NCBI GenBank assembly: GCA_026391235.1
Contig: JAPLDV010000033.1
Span: 1 to 12,440, forward strand
Length of the DNA: 12,440 bases
From: Bacteroidia bacterium
Lineage (GTDB): Bacteria > Bacteroidota > Bacteroidia > Bacteroidales > UBA12481
Direction: 5' to 3'
The position numbers and the translations under genes were made by a program. Below, piece by piece: positions 1 through 7,405 of the stretch. The notes beneath the pieces were generated by a model that was not told where the DNA came from, searched no databases, and saw only the letters and a program-made list of their open reading frames with translations. How positions within the stretch are numbered: the first letter of the stretch is position 1; every line of letters begins with the position of its first letter.

Positions 1-80
1 TGGCTGAAGAATACCATCAGGAATACTACGAAAAGACGGGGGGAACGCCATATTGCCATGGGTATACGAAGAGGTTCTGA
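1..80 (+). CDS. msrA: Peptide methionine sulfoxide reductase MsrA, C-terminal end (partial)
   Basis: Reading from base 3, the frame encodes 25 residues starting AEEYHQEYYEKTGG and ending PYCHGYTKRF, then a TGA stop at 78-80. The AEEYHQ-YY...YC pattern is the conserved C-terminal part of MsrA, which reduces methionine-S-sulfoxide in oxidised proteins or free methionine. AEEYHQ packs near the active site in the family, and the cysteine in PYC is in the region that carries resolving cysteines in many MsrA proteins (family knowledge). The catalytic GCFW motif lies upstream, outside the window. The gene runs toward the histidine kinase gene on the other strand. A 7-bp tandem repeat begins at the stop codon. 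The fragment is short, but the match is distinctive. Confidence 0.8.
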   Translation, partial: AEEYHQEYYEKTGGTPYCHGYTKRF

Positions 81-102
81 CGGAAGACGGAAGACGGAAG
101 AC
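80..102. repeat. Heptamer tandem repeat (CGGAAGA x3)
   Basis: Three exact copies of CGGAAGA lie at 81-87, 88-94 and 95-101, flanked by a further matching base on each side. The array starts directly at the msrA stop codon. A 7-bp period cannot keep a reading frame, so the array is not coding. A different heptamer array occurs inside the kinase gene at 2527-2554. Confidence 0.9.
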
Positions 103-158
103 AAGCCGACAGGGAAGTACTTGTCGTTGCATTTAGCAGGGCAGGGGCGCCAGAAAAC

Positions 159-413
159 GTTACTGTTCAGGTGGCATTCTTTTTAACCACAAAGGGCACA
201 AAGGCTTTACACAAAGTTCACAAAGTTCCGTTGGAGACAGCTTTTAAAGCATCTTTCAGCAAAAAATTTCCACCAGTTGCCATGCTTGTGGACGTCGGGT
301 TTTAATTTGGCCGATATTTTCCATTTTCTTTGTGTTCTTTATGTAAATTTTCTTTGTGAACTTTGTGGTTTAGCTTTCTTAACAGGATTTCTAACATATA
401 CCTGAACAGTAAC
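159..413. repeat. Outer 14-bp inverted repeat enclosing the CACAAAG element
   Basis: GTTACTGTTCAGGT at 159-172 is perfectly reverse-complementary to ACCTGAACAGTAAC at 400-413. The word CAGAAAAC also occurs just outside both arms, in the same orientation (151-158 and 414-421). The arms flank the larger inverted repeat at 185-370. Together they form a nested palindrome between two convergent genes. It could be a relic of an original terminator stem into which the inner element inserted, or part of the element itself; the sequence does not decide this. Confidence 0.75.
185..370. repeat. MITE-like inverted repeat with about 43-bp CACAAAG-rich arms
   Basis: The left arm, about 185-227, begins AACCACAAAGGGCACAAAGG. 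The right arm, about 326-370, ends CTTTGTGAACTTTGTGGTT. When reverse-complemented, the right arm aligns with the left over its whole length with few mismatches: AACCACAAAG, then CACAAAG, TTTACA, AAAG and CACAAAG in the same order. The 98-bp core has no coding potential that I can support. Similar CACAAAG-rich arms are common between genes in Bacteroidota and related groups, sometimes around small accessory genes (general knowledge). This copy carries no gene, so it may be a solo or decayed element. Its hairpin could also stop transcription from either of the convergent genes. Confidence 0.75.
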
Positions 414-435
414 CAGAAAACTTTAGAAGGTTCAG

Positions 436-2655
436 CTATTCAGGGAAATACTTTTGTATTAACGCAAGTAATTCCACTTTTAAAATGGGTTTTGAAATAT
501 AATCATTACATCCCGCTTCTATTGCCCTTTCTCTCTCTCCTGTAAGTGCAAAGGCTGTTTGCGCAATTATAATTACTTCATTATTATATCGCCGGATTTG
601 CCTGGTGGCTTCATACCCATCCATTTCGGACATTCTGATATCCATCAAAACCAAATCAAGGTCAGGGTTATTTCGGCAAGCTTCAATTGCCTCAACTCCT
701 GTTTTTACTAATAAAACTTTATGACTGAATTTTTTAACTACAGTTGTAATGAATATTTCCGATGCTTCATCGTCTTCGGCAATTAAAATATTCAGGGATC
801 TGATCTTATCCACTTCATTAGAAGCCGAAGTAACATGTGCAATTACTGAGTTTTTTTGCGATTCACTGTTGCAGGGAATAGTGAAATAAAAGATTGAACC
901 CTTTCCGGGTTCGCTTTCCGCCCAAATCTTTCCGCCAAGCATCTCCACATAAGCTTTCGAAATCGATAAGCCCAGTCCTGCCCCCTGTAAAGTTTGCTTA
1001 TCGGAAATATCGGATTGAATAAAACGTTCAAAAACAACTTCCTGTTTGTCTTTGGGAATCCCGATACCGGTATCTTTCACGTAAAATTGATATTGTCGCG
1101 GAGACAGATAATTATCTGTCCCTACGATGTTATACCCAAATTCTATTGAACCTTCGCTGGTGAATTTAATGGCATTTTTAACAAGGTTGGTAAGAATGGC
1201 ATAGATTTTCTCGCGATCTGTTTGAATGATGGCTTCATTTAACGGCAGTGCATTTTTATAGAAAAGTTGAATTCTCTTTTTTTCAACTTCAGGTTTGAAA
1301 AAGTTATAAATTAATTCGATATTCTCGTTAATATTCGTCTCCGTAATTACAACGTCCATCAATCCTGATTCTATTTTCGAAATATCAATAATATCGTTGA
1401 TGATGTTCAGCATGCGGGCTCCGCTTTTCTCGATCATTTTTATATATAGTTGCTGCTCCTCGCCGGTATGGTCAGGTTCTTCCAATAAACTTGCAAACCC
1501 CAGAATGCCGTTCATGGGCGTTCTGATTTCATGGCTCATATTGGCAAGGAAGGCGGATTTCAGGCGGTCGCTTTTTTCGGCATGTTCTTTGGCTTTGTAT
1601 AAATCTTCATTTGTTTGAACAAGCTCTTGATTCATTTGCAGGAATTCTTCGTTTTGAGCTTCAATTTCATCGTTTTTTTGTTTAAGTAAAAGTTCTGATT
1701 TTTTAAGCTCGGTGATATCGGTAAGGAAATTCAATGTAGCTGGTTTGCCTTGCCATTCAATCAAGGCCGCATTGATTTCCACCCACTTGACAACACCATC
1801 ACGGGTAACAGCCCTGAAGGTATATCGTGGTTGTGCTGCCTCGTTTGCGATCCGGTGCTGGTAGTTTTCAGTCACCATGCTCCGATCATCAGGGTATATG
1901 AATACGGTAAATGGCCTGTCAATGAGTTCTTGCTCCGAATACCCCTCCAACAGGCTAATTGTCATGGGATTGACAAACTTGAGCATGCCGTCTTGCGCGA
2001 TGATGATAGATTCGTTTGCGGAGTTTATCAGGTGACGGTACTTTTTCTCGCTATCCCGCAGCGCTTTCTCTGCCTGCTTGCGTTCGGTAATATCAAACAC
2101 ATTTACCAGGCATTGTTCTCCATTTTCGGCAACGATGCCGGTAAGGTAAACATGCAATGGTAAGTTTCCGTTGGTTGTCAGGGTTACCTCACAGGTTTCG
2201 TTTGCTTTGCTGCTAAATACTTTATCGAAAAAGAGATTGAAAATTGGTTTTGTATCTCGGGTAACAAATAAGTTAAAATGATGCTTTATTAATTGCAAGC
2301 GTTCTTTGCCAAGCATTTTTGCTCCAATGAGGTTTAGCTGAATTATTTCACCTTGGTCTGAAAGTGTAAAATAACCCGATGGTGCAAAGTCGTATAATTC
2401 GGCGAATTTTCCGGCAGCAACTTCTGCCAGCTCTTTTGCCAGCATGAGTTCCTGATTCTGCAATTCCAGCTCGATCTTATGCACCTCAAGCTCGTGAATG
2501 AGTTTCAGTGTTTCGGATTCGGAAAAGTTGTCGGTTATCGGTTGTCGGTTGTCGGTCGACGGGTTGATGGATTGATGTGTTTTCCGGACCCTGTGCAGCT
2601 CTTCAGCTTGTAGGCGAAGAATTTCGGCTTCGGATAGGTTATCGTTTTTCATCAT
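436..2655 (-). CDS. PAS-PAS hybrid histidine kinase with C-terminal receiver domain
   Basis: This 739-residue protein senses an unknown signal and passes phosphate from ATP to its own His and then Asp. An N-terminal helical region (about 45-80, HELEVHKIELELQNQEL) leads into a first PAS domain (about 85-195, ending in DITERKQAEKAL) and a second (about 200-315, ending in DITELKK). A coiled coil follows at about 318-365. The HisKA motif SHEIRTPMNG has phospho-accepting His375. The ATPase domain has N-box Asn494, G1 box DTGIGIP (528-534) and G2 box GAGLGLS (558-564). The receiver (about 621-737) has E627/D628/D629, phospho-acceptor Asp672, Thr700 and Lys722. No membrane segment or signal peptide is visible, so it should be cytoplasmic. 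A second Met codon directly follows the chosen start. It lies 24 bp after the CheB/CheR fusion gene, so the two are probably cotranscribed. Residues about 33-43 are encoded by a heptamer microsatellite. Confidence 0.93.
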   Translation of the reverse strand: MMKNDNLSEAEILRLQAEELHRVRKTHQSINPSTDNRQPITDNFSESETLKLIHELEVHKIELELQNQELMLAKELAEVAAGKFAELYDFAPSGYFTLSDQGEIIQLNLIGAKMLGKERLQLIKHHFNLFVTRDTKPIFNLFFDKVFSSKANETCEVTLTTNGNLPLHVYLTGIVAENGEQCLVNVFDITERKQAEKALRDSEKKYRHLINSANESIIIAQDGMLKFVNPMTISLLEGYSEQELIDRPFTVFIYPDDRSMVTENYQHRIANEAAQPRYTFRAVTRDGVVKWVEINAALIEWQGKPATLNFLTDITELKKSELLLKQKNDEIEAQNEEFLQMNQELVQTNEDLYKAKEHAEKSDRLKSAFLANMSHEIRTPMNGILGFASLLEEPDHTGEEQQLYIKMIEKSGARMLNIINDIIDISKIESGLMDVVITETNINENIELIYNFFKPEVEKKRIQLFYKNALPLNEAIIQTDREKIYAILTNLVKNAIKFTSEGSIEFGYNIVGTDNYLSPRQYQFYVKDTGIGIPKDKQEVVFERFIQSDISDKQTLQGAGLGLSISKAYVEMLGGKIWAESEPGKGSIFYFTIPCNSESQKNSVIAHVTSASNEVDKIRSLNILIAEDDEASEIFITTVVKKFSHKVLLVKTGVEAIEACRNNPDLDLVLMDIRMSEMDGYEATRQIRRYNNEVIIIAQTAFALTGERERAIEAGCNDYISKPILKVELLALIQKYFPE
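2527..2554 (-). repeat. Heptamer microsatellite inside the kinase gene
   Basis: On the plus strand four tandem 7-bp units read GTTGTCG, GTTATCG, GTTGTCG and GTTGTCG, followed by a partial unit. Read as coding sequence they give the polar stretch STDNRQPITDN near residues 33-43, just before the helical segment that leads to the first PAS domain. Arrays of this type are normally intergenic, so a coding copy is unusual. Four units make 28 bp, which is not a multiple of three, so copy-number slippage would shift the frame. Confidence 0.85.
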
Positions 2656-2679
2656 ATCTAATTTACCCGGTTCTATTCA

Positions 2680-5600
2680 TCATTGACTTTCCCTGGTGCT
2701 CCGCAGGGCTTCTTCAGCCTGCCTGCGTTCGGTGATGTTGCGAATCTGGCATTGGATTACTTTATGATTATCTACCACATACACGTTGCTGATAAACTCA
2801 ACATCGATCCTTTGCCCGTCAGCTGCTTCAAGCGGCAAATCTTCATAACGAATATATTCATTATGCTGCAATTCTGAAAATTTTTCCTTATTAGAGACTA
2901 TATCTTTGAAGGATCCGATATCCCATATAGCTTTTCCCATGAATTGTTCATGTGAGTAACCCAACAGCTTAATCAAAAATGGATTCACATCCGTAACCTT
3001 CCCGGTTTCTGCATCGAGGATAAGCATCCCGTCTTTCGATGATTCAAAGAGGCGACGATAGCGGATTTCCGAAACGTTAAGCGCTATCTCTCTGGTCTCT
3101 AGTGTTGCAATCGTTTCCTTCAGTTCTATTTCCAACTTTTTGGCCAGGGATATATCTTGAAAGGTTATCACCAGTCCGTTGAGGAGGTCATCGGTTGATA
3201 AGAAGGGCATAATCCTGACTTGAAACCACCTTCCGTCGTTGGTTGGAATTGAATTTTCGAGTGTCGTTAAAGTTTTTATTACCTGCTGAGCATGGTTTCC
3301 TACCTCGGGGTATAGCAAATCGGTAACCAAGTCGGTAAAGGGCCTGCCGATATCAGTATGACGCAGTTTAAATATATTGATTGCATTGTCGGTAAACCTG
3401 AGGATATTCAACTCCTTATCGAGAAAAATAGTAGGAATTTCGGTGCTGTCGAGAAGGTTCTTAACGTAATCGTTTGCCAGTTTATAATCTTCTATCTTGC
3501 TCCGCAGCTCAACATTAACCGTTAGCAGTTCTTCGTTCAAACTCTGCATCTCTTCCTTTGAGGTCAGGAGCTCCTCGTTGGTTGATTGCAGCTCCTCGTT
3601 GGTTGATTGCAGTTCCTCGTTGGTTGATTTCAACTCTTCCTGCCAGGTTTGCATTTCTTCTTTGAAGATTTGAATCTCCTCATAACTTCGTTGCAACTCG
3701 ATCTCCAGTTCCATCTGCCGCCCGGGTGAACTGCGTTTCCCTGTTTTTGGGTTCAACACATCATGTTCAACAACATCCGGCACATCGTTGAATATTACCA
3801 AAATCATGCCTCTTACCGGATCGGGGTTTTCCATGCGCTGAACCGTAACATCCACAAACTGGGTACCCCCGTTGGTTCCAACTTTAACATTGCGGACTAT
3901 CACCGCGTCGAAGTTTTGCATGGCTCTGCGAAAGGCACCCGGCAGCACCTGGCGCAAACCTTCACGCGCCATGGCATAAATGTTCAGGCTTGCTTTGCCG
4001 GCAACCTGTTCAAGGTATTTCCCGATACGGCCGGTAACATAAATGATGTCGTCCTTGTCGTTTACCAGCACGCTTGAAGGTGCAAAGCGCTGAAGCAAAA
4101 TCTGGTCGGTAAGGGTTTGGATGTTTTTAGCAACATCCGTAGGTGTCTTAATTTCTGCGGCCACTCTTTTTGCCGGGGAAAATGAGCTTGGGAAGTCGAT
4201 GAGTTCCGACGCCAGGACTGATGCAGACCGTTGGAATATTTTACATTTGGCATCGATTTCCTCAAATCCTTCGCTATTTTTTCCAAGGGTTTCGGCAGTG
4301 CCAAGCACCATAATTCCGCCGGGATTAAGGTTGTAATTAAACAGCGCTATCACTTTCTTCTGCAATTCAAGCTCCATGTATATCAGCATATTGCGGCAGG
4401 TGACTATATCGAGCCTGGTAAATGGCGGGTCTTTAATCACATTCTGGGGAGCAAACACCACCATTTCGCGTATGGGGGCATTCACGCGATAGCTCTCACC
4501 TTCAGCCTTAAAAAACCGGCTGAGGCGCTCAGGCGATACATCGGCAATAATGTTTGAGGAGAAAATACCTTTGCGGGCTACCTCGATGGCGTCCTGGTCG
4601 GGATCGGTGGCAAATATCTGCAATGTCAGACTTTTGTGCTTTTCGGCTTTTTCCAGTGCCTCAATAAAAATAATGGCCAATGAATAAGCCTCTTCGCCTG
4701 TTGAGCAGGCCGGCACCCAGGCGCGAACAACATATCCGTTCGGCAGTTCGTTGATCAGGCCGGGAAGAACATTTTCTTTGAGCATATCCCACACGGCAGG
4801 ATCGCGAAAAAAGCTGGTTACTCTGATCAGCAACTCTTTGAAAAGGATATCAACCTCCTTAGGATATTGCTGACAGAATCGGACATAGTCGTGCGTTTTG
4901 TCTATCAGGTGAATTCCCTTGCGCTTTTCGATACGGCGAACCAAAGTGCTCGTCTTATACAGCGAAAAGTCGTGACCGGTTTGTTCGCGGAGCAGGATGA
5001 TAATTTTATCGAGATTGCTTTTGAATTTATCGTCTTTTTCGGGTTCTGTTTTTACTACAGGAATAAACTTTAGCAAAGCGATGAGTTTGGCAGGCAATTC
5101 CTGGGCGGGAGCCACAATATCAGCAATTACGGTATCGATCGCGCTGCGGGGCATGCCATCGAATTTGGCCGAGGCAGGATCCTGCACCAGCACGATGCCG
5201 TTCTTTTCTTTCATGGCTTTCAGTCCCAGGCTGCCATCGGAGCCCATCCCCGAAAGGATAATGCCGATGCTCTTTTCCTGACGGTCGAGTGCCAATGAAC
5301 GAAAGAAAATATCGATTGGTAAACGCAGGCTGTGTGATTTTAGCACATCGAACATATTCAGAGCACCATTCAGCAACGACAGGCTGGTGTTGGGCGATAT
5401 CACATATATGCAGTCAGGATTCACTTTCAGTTGGTCGGTAGCCTGAAATACCTTCATGGGCGTAATCCGTTGCAACAGTTCGGGCATAATGCTAAGATGG
5501 GTTGGGTCGAGGTGCTGGATCACCACAAACGCCATCCCACTGTCCTTGGGCATATTACTGAAAAACTGCTCCAGTGCCTCCAGTCCGCCTGCCGAGGCGC

Positions 5601-5688
5601 CTATACCCACTATTGGAAAGTCCCTGATTATCAGTTGATTATTGGGGGATTTCATTTCTTCGCGAAGGTTAATTCTTGAGTCTTTCAT
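2680..5688 (-). CDS. CheB-CheR-PAS fusion protein without kinase domain
   Basis: This 1002-residue protein joins a chemotaxis methylesterase to a methyltransferase. The CheB part (about 24-205) has the catalytic triad in GIGASAGG (Ser32), VIQHLDP (His59) and GMGSDG (Asp151). CheB's usual N-terminal receiver is absent. The CheR part (about 222-490) has RVTSFFRDP, the SAM-binding PACSTGEEAYSLA loop (326-338) and the conserved CRNMLIYM (431-438). A PAS-like segment (about 525-640) leads to a long coiled coil (about 655-735) built on NEELQST heptads. Two more PAS domains follow (about 740-850 and 870-987), and the protein ends shortly after NITERRQAEEAL. Relatives often continue into a histidine kinase; here the kinase is the separate downstream gene. 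A start at Met12 is possible, but the longer start has GGAAAGG about 13 bases upstream. No chemoreceptor is nearby, so the methylation target is unknown. Confidence 0.92.
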   Translation of the reverse strand: MKDSRINLREEMKSPNNQLIIRDFPIVGIGASAGGLEALEQFFSNMPKDSGMAFVVIQHLDPTHLSIMPELLQRITPMKVFQATDQLKVNPDCIYVISPNTSLSLLNGALNMFDVLKSHSLRLPIDIFFRSLALDRQEKSIGIILSGMGSDGSLGLKAMKEKNGIVLVQDPASAKFDGMPRSAIDTVIADIVAPAQELPAKLIALLKFIPVVKTEPEKDDKFKSNLDKIIILLREQTGHDFSLYKTSTLVRRIEKRKGIHLIDKTHDYVRFCQQYPKEVDILFKELLIRVTSFFRDPAVWDMLKENVLPGLINELPNGYVVRAWVPACSTGEEAYSLAIIFIEALEKAEKHKSLTLQIFATDPDQDAIEVARKGIFSSNIIADVSPERLSRFFKAEGESYRVNAPIREMVVFAPQNVIKDPPFTRLDIVTCRNMLIYMELELQKKVIALFNYNLNPGGIMVLGTAETLGKNSEGFEEIDAKCKIFQRSASVLASELIDFPSSFSPAKRVAAEIKTPTDVAKNIQTLTDQILLQRFAPSSVLVNDKDDIIYVTGRIGKYLEQVAGKASLNIYAMAREGLRQVLPGAFRRAMQNFDAVIVRNVKVGTNGGTQFVDVTVQRMENPDPVRGMILVIFNDVPDVVEHDVLNPKTGKRSSPGRQMELEIELQRSYEEIQIFKEEMQTWQEELKSTNEELQSTNEELQSTNEELLTSKEEMQSLNEELLTVNVELRSKIEDYKLANDYVKNLLDSTEIPTIFLDKELNILRFTDNAINIFKLRHTDIGRPFTDLVTDLLYPEVGNHAQQVIKTLTTLENSIPTNDGRWFQVRIMPFLSTDDLLNGLVITFQDISLAKKLEIELKETIATLETREIALNVSEIRYRRLFESSKDGMLILDAETGKVTDVNPFLIKLLGYSHEQFMGKAIWDIGSFKDIVSNKEKFSELQHNEYIRYEDLPLEAADGQRIDVEFISNVYVVDNHKVIQCQIRNITERRQAEEALRSTRESQ
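3571..3633 (-). repeat. Three 21-bp tandem repeats encoding coiled-coil heptads
   Basis: Units at 3571-3591 and 3592-3612 are identical, and the third at 3613-3633 differs at a few positions. Each 21-bp unit encodes one seven-residue heptad of the type NEELQST, so the repeat keeps frame and lengthens the coiled coil by two turns per unit. The near identity at DNA level suggests recent duplication or gene conversion. Heptads of this sequence are common in CheB/CheR/PAS proteins (family knowledge). Confidence 0.9.
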
Positions 5689-5931
5689 TGTTTTATCAGC
5701 CTTTCCAGGATAAACTTACATAATAAGTGCCTTCATACACAGACTTCATAATAATCCTCAAGCGGATTTATAGAGGAAAGATAGCTAAAAATGCAATAGC
5801 TCAAGTTATTGCATAAAAATTGATAATATCACCCATAAACGGGGTCACATGGTTATGGAAATGAGCATGTAACCGATCAACCAAATACCGGTCAGGAAAA
5901 TAGTAAATTTGTCTAAAAACATCGCATAGTC
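5689..5931. promoter_or_regulatory. Divergent intergenic region with an 8-bp dyad
   Basis: This 243-bp gap must hold the promoters of the signalling operon (minus strand) and the CoA-transferase gene (plus strand). ATGCAATA at 5791-5798 and TATTGCAT at 5807-5814 form a perfect 8-bp dyad around an 8-base centre, a spacing that would suit a dimeric regulator. TAAATTTG at 5904-5911 fits the Bacteroidota -7 consensus TAnnTTTG 20 bases before the CoA-transferase start, but I see no convincing -33 TTTG partner. Neither site is proven, and short AT-rich dyads also arise by chance. Confidence 0.35.
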
Positions 5932-7242
5932 ATGACAAAAGACGAATCCATTTACAGAGAAAAGATCATCAGTATTGAGACTGCCGTTCAGTTTATAATG
6001 AGTGACACTGACATTATCGTAGCGCATTGCGCATCGGAGCCACAGGGTTGCATGTCGAAATTTCACCTGGCAAAAGACCGGGTTACCGATGTAAAGGTGT
6101 TTTCAGTTCTCACCTTAAAGCCTTATGATTTTTATATGAAACCCGAAATGAAAGGGCATTTCGAACTATGCAGCTGGTTTCATGCACCCGGATCCCGGGC
6201 GGCGCTGAAAGCAAAAACAGGAACGGTAACCTATGTCCCCAATATGCTTCACCGAACAGCCACCGACCGGCTGAAAGTGCGCCGGCCTCATCTGTTCTTC
6301 GGTACTTGTACCCCACCCGATGAGAAAGGTTTTGTATCGCTTTCATTAGGGATAATCTATGAAAAGGATATCATTGAAACGGCTGAAATAGTTGTTCTTG
6401 AAGTCAATGACCAGCTGCCCCGCACCCAGGGCGACACCCATGTTCATGTAAGTGAGGTAACCTGGTTTGTGGAACATTCTCAGACTCTGCCTACCCTGCC
6501 GGCTCCTCAGCCCGATGAAGCAGCGATAAGAATTGGTCAGCATATTGCTGATTTGGTGGAAGATGGATCAACTATTCAATTAGGTATCGGCGAGATCCCC
6601 AATGCCGCAGCTATGTCGCTGTACGCAAAAAGAGACCTCGGAGTACACACTGAAATGATGGTCGACAGTATCATGGAGCTGTCTCAGATGGGTGTGATCA
6701 CCAATAAGAGAAAGTCTATTCATAAAGGTAAATCCATCTGTACGTTCGCCATGGGCAGCGAAAAACTGTACAAATGGCTGGATAACAACCCTTCCATTGA
6801 ATTTTTGCGGGGCAGATATGTTAACGATCCCTGCGTGTTGAAGCTTAATAGCCGCATGGTATCGATAAATACCTGCATCATGATTGATTTCACCGGCCAG
6901 GTATCGAGCGAATCCATTGGTATTGAGCAATATTCAGGAACCGGGGGCCAAACTGACACCGCAGTGGGTGCCATTGAAGGAACCGATGGTTTGGGAAAAT
7001 CCATTATTGCCTGCCGTTCAACGGCTCGCAATGGATCCATATCCACCATAGTTCCGATGCTGCCGGAAGGAAGTGCCATAACCCTGCATCGCTGCCATAC
7101 TGATTATGTAGTTACCGAATGGGGCAGCGTAAGGCTAACCGGACGAACCGTGCGGGAAAGAACCAAGGCGCTGATTTCCATAGCACATCCGGATTTTCGC
7201 GAAGAATTGACACATAAAGCCGAAGAGCTGGAATATTTGTGA
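5932..7242 (+). CDS. Acetyl-CoA hydrolase/4-hydroxybutyrate CoA-transferase family protein
   Basis: This 436-residue cytoplasmic protein has the usual length for the family I CoA-transferases that include acetate, butyrate, succinate and 4-hydroxybutyrate CoA-transferases. They move CoA between a thioester and a free acid through a glutamyl-CoA intermediate. Visible landmarks are VPNMLHR (102-108), the glycine-rich QLGIGEIPNA (216-225), HTEMMVDS with the likely catalytic Glu241 (239-246), GVITNKRK (254-261), and the C-terminal signature FTGQVSSES...EQYSGTGGQTD (320-342) with GKSIIA after it (355-360). The HTEM glutamate is placed like the catalytic Glu of characterised 4-hydroxybutyrate CoA-transferases; this is my alignment by eye. 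The next position reads VDS where relatives usually have a glycine after the Asp. Substrate cannot be fixed from sequence. It stands alone between divergent and intergenic DNA, and no strong Shine-Dalgarno site precedes its ATG. Confidence 0.88.
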   Translation: MTKDESIYREKIISIETAVQFIMSDTDIIVAHCASEPQGCMSKFHLAKDRVTDVKVFSVLTLKPYDFYMKPEMKGHFELCSWFHAPGSRAALKAKTGTVTYVPNMLHRTATDRLKVRRPHLFFGTCTPPDEKGFVSLSLGIIYEKDIIETAEIVVLEVNDQLPRTQGDTHVHVSEVTWFVEHSQTLPTLPAPQPDEAAIRIGQHIADLVEDGSTIQLGIGEIPNAAAMSLYAKRDLGVHTEMMVDSIMELSQMGVITNKRKSIHKGKSICTFAMGSEKLYKWLDNNPSIEFLRGRYVNDPCVLKLNSRMVSINTCIMIDFTGQVSSESIGIEQYSGTGGQTDTAVGAIEGTDGLGKSIIACRSTARNGSISTIVPMLPEGSAITLHRCHTDYVVTEWGSVRLTGRTVRERTKALISIAHPDFREELTHKAEELEYL

Positions 7243-7405
7243 TGACAAAGTATAAAGTAGAAAAGATGAGATTCCATCAGAAATTACAGCTATACGCTGA
7301 GAGCTCAGTGAATTGCAAAAAAATAATCCCAGCCTGAAATAAATTCCTGATCGCAAACATTCTTATCTTTATTGTGTTTAACAATAAAGTAAACAAAATA
7401 CTGAC
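7243..7405 (+). promoter_or_regulatory. Leader of the cupredoxin gene with a 9-bp dyad
   Basis: CTTTATTGT at 7367-7375 and ACAATAAAG at 7381-7389 are perfect inverted repeats with a 5-base centre, ending 16 bases before the cupredoxin ATG. The dyad could be an operator or a 5' leader hairpin that affects translation. TATCTTTA at 7365-7372 overlaps it and is one base off the TAnnTTTG -7 consensus. A weaker 6-bp stem at 7295-7310 has no T-run, so I do not call it a terminator for the CoA-transferase gene. Confidence 0.4.

Larger units (their letters stand above)
81..435. other. Intergenic region between convergent msrA and kinase genes
   Basis: This 355-bp gap holds the heptamer array and the nested inverted repeats described separately. 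No other credible gene or RNA is visible. The short open frame starting at 363 lies over the right repeat arm and runs antisense through the kinase 3' end, so it is not a gene. Confidence 0.7.

Noticed and set aside
185..370. CRISPR array or insertion sequence
   Set aside because: The repeats are inverted, not direct with regular spacers, and no transposase is encoded within or beside them.
2650..2700. A frameshift joining the CheB/CheR fusion to the kinase
   Set aside because: The fusion ends in TGA followed by TGA and further stops, and the kinase begins with its own Met-Met start and a typical N-terminal helix. Nothing suggests a broken single gene.
3763..4557. Plus-strand open frames of up to 108 residues inside the CheB/CheR fusion
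   Set aside because: They are antisense to conserved CheR and PAS coding sequence, overlap one another and have no recognisable motif.
7295..7310. Small stem after the CoA-transferase gene as a terminator
   Set aside because: The stem is only six pairs with one G-T pair and is followed by an A-rich, not T-rich, run.
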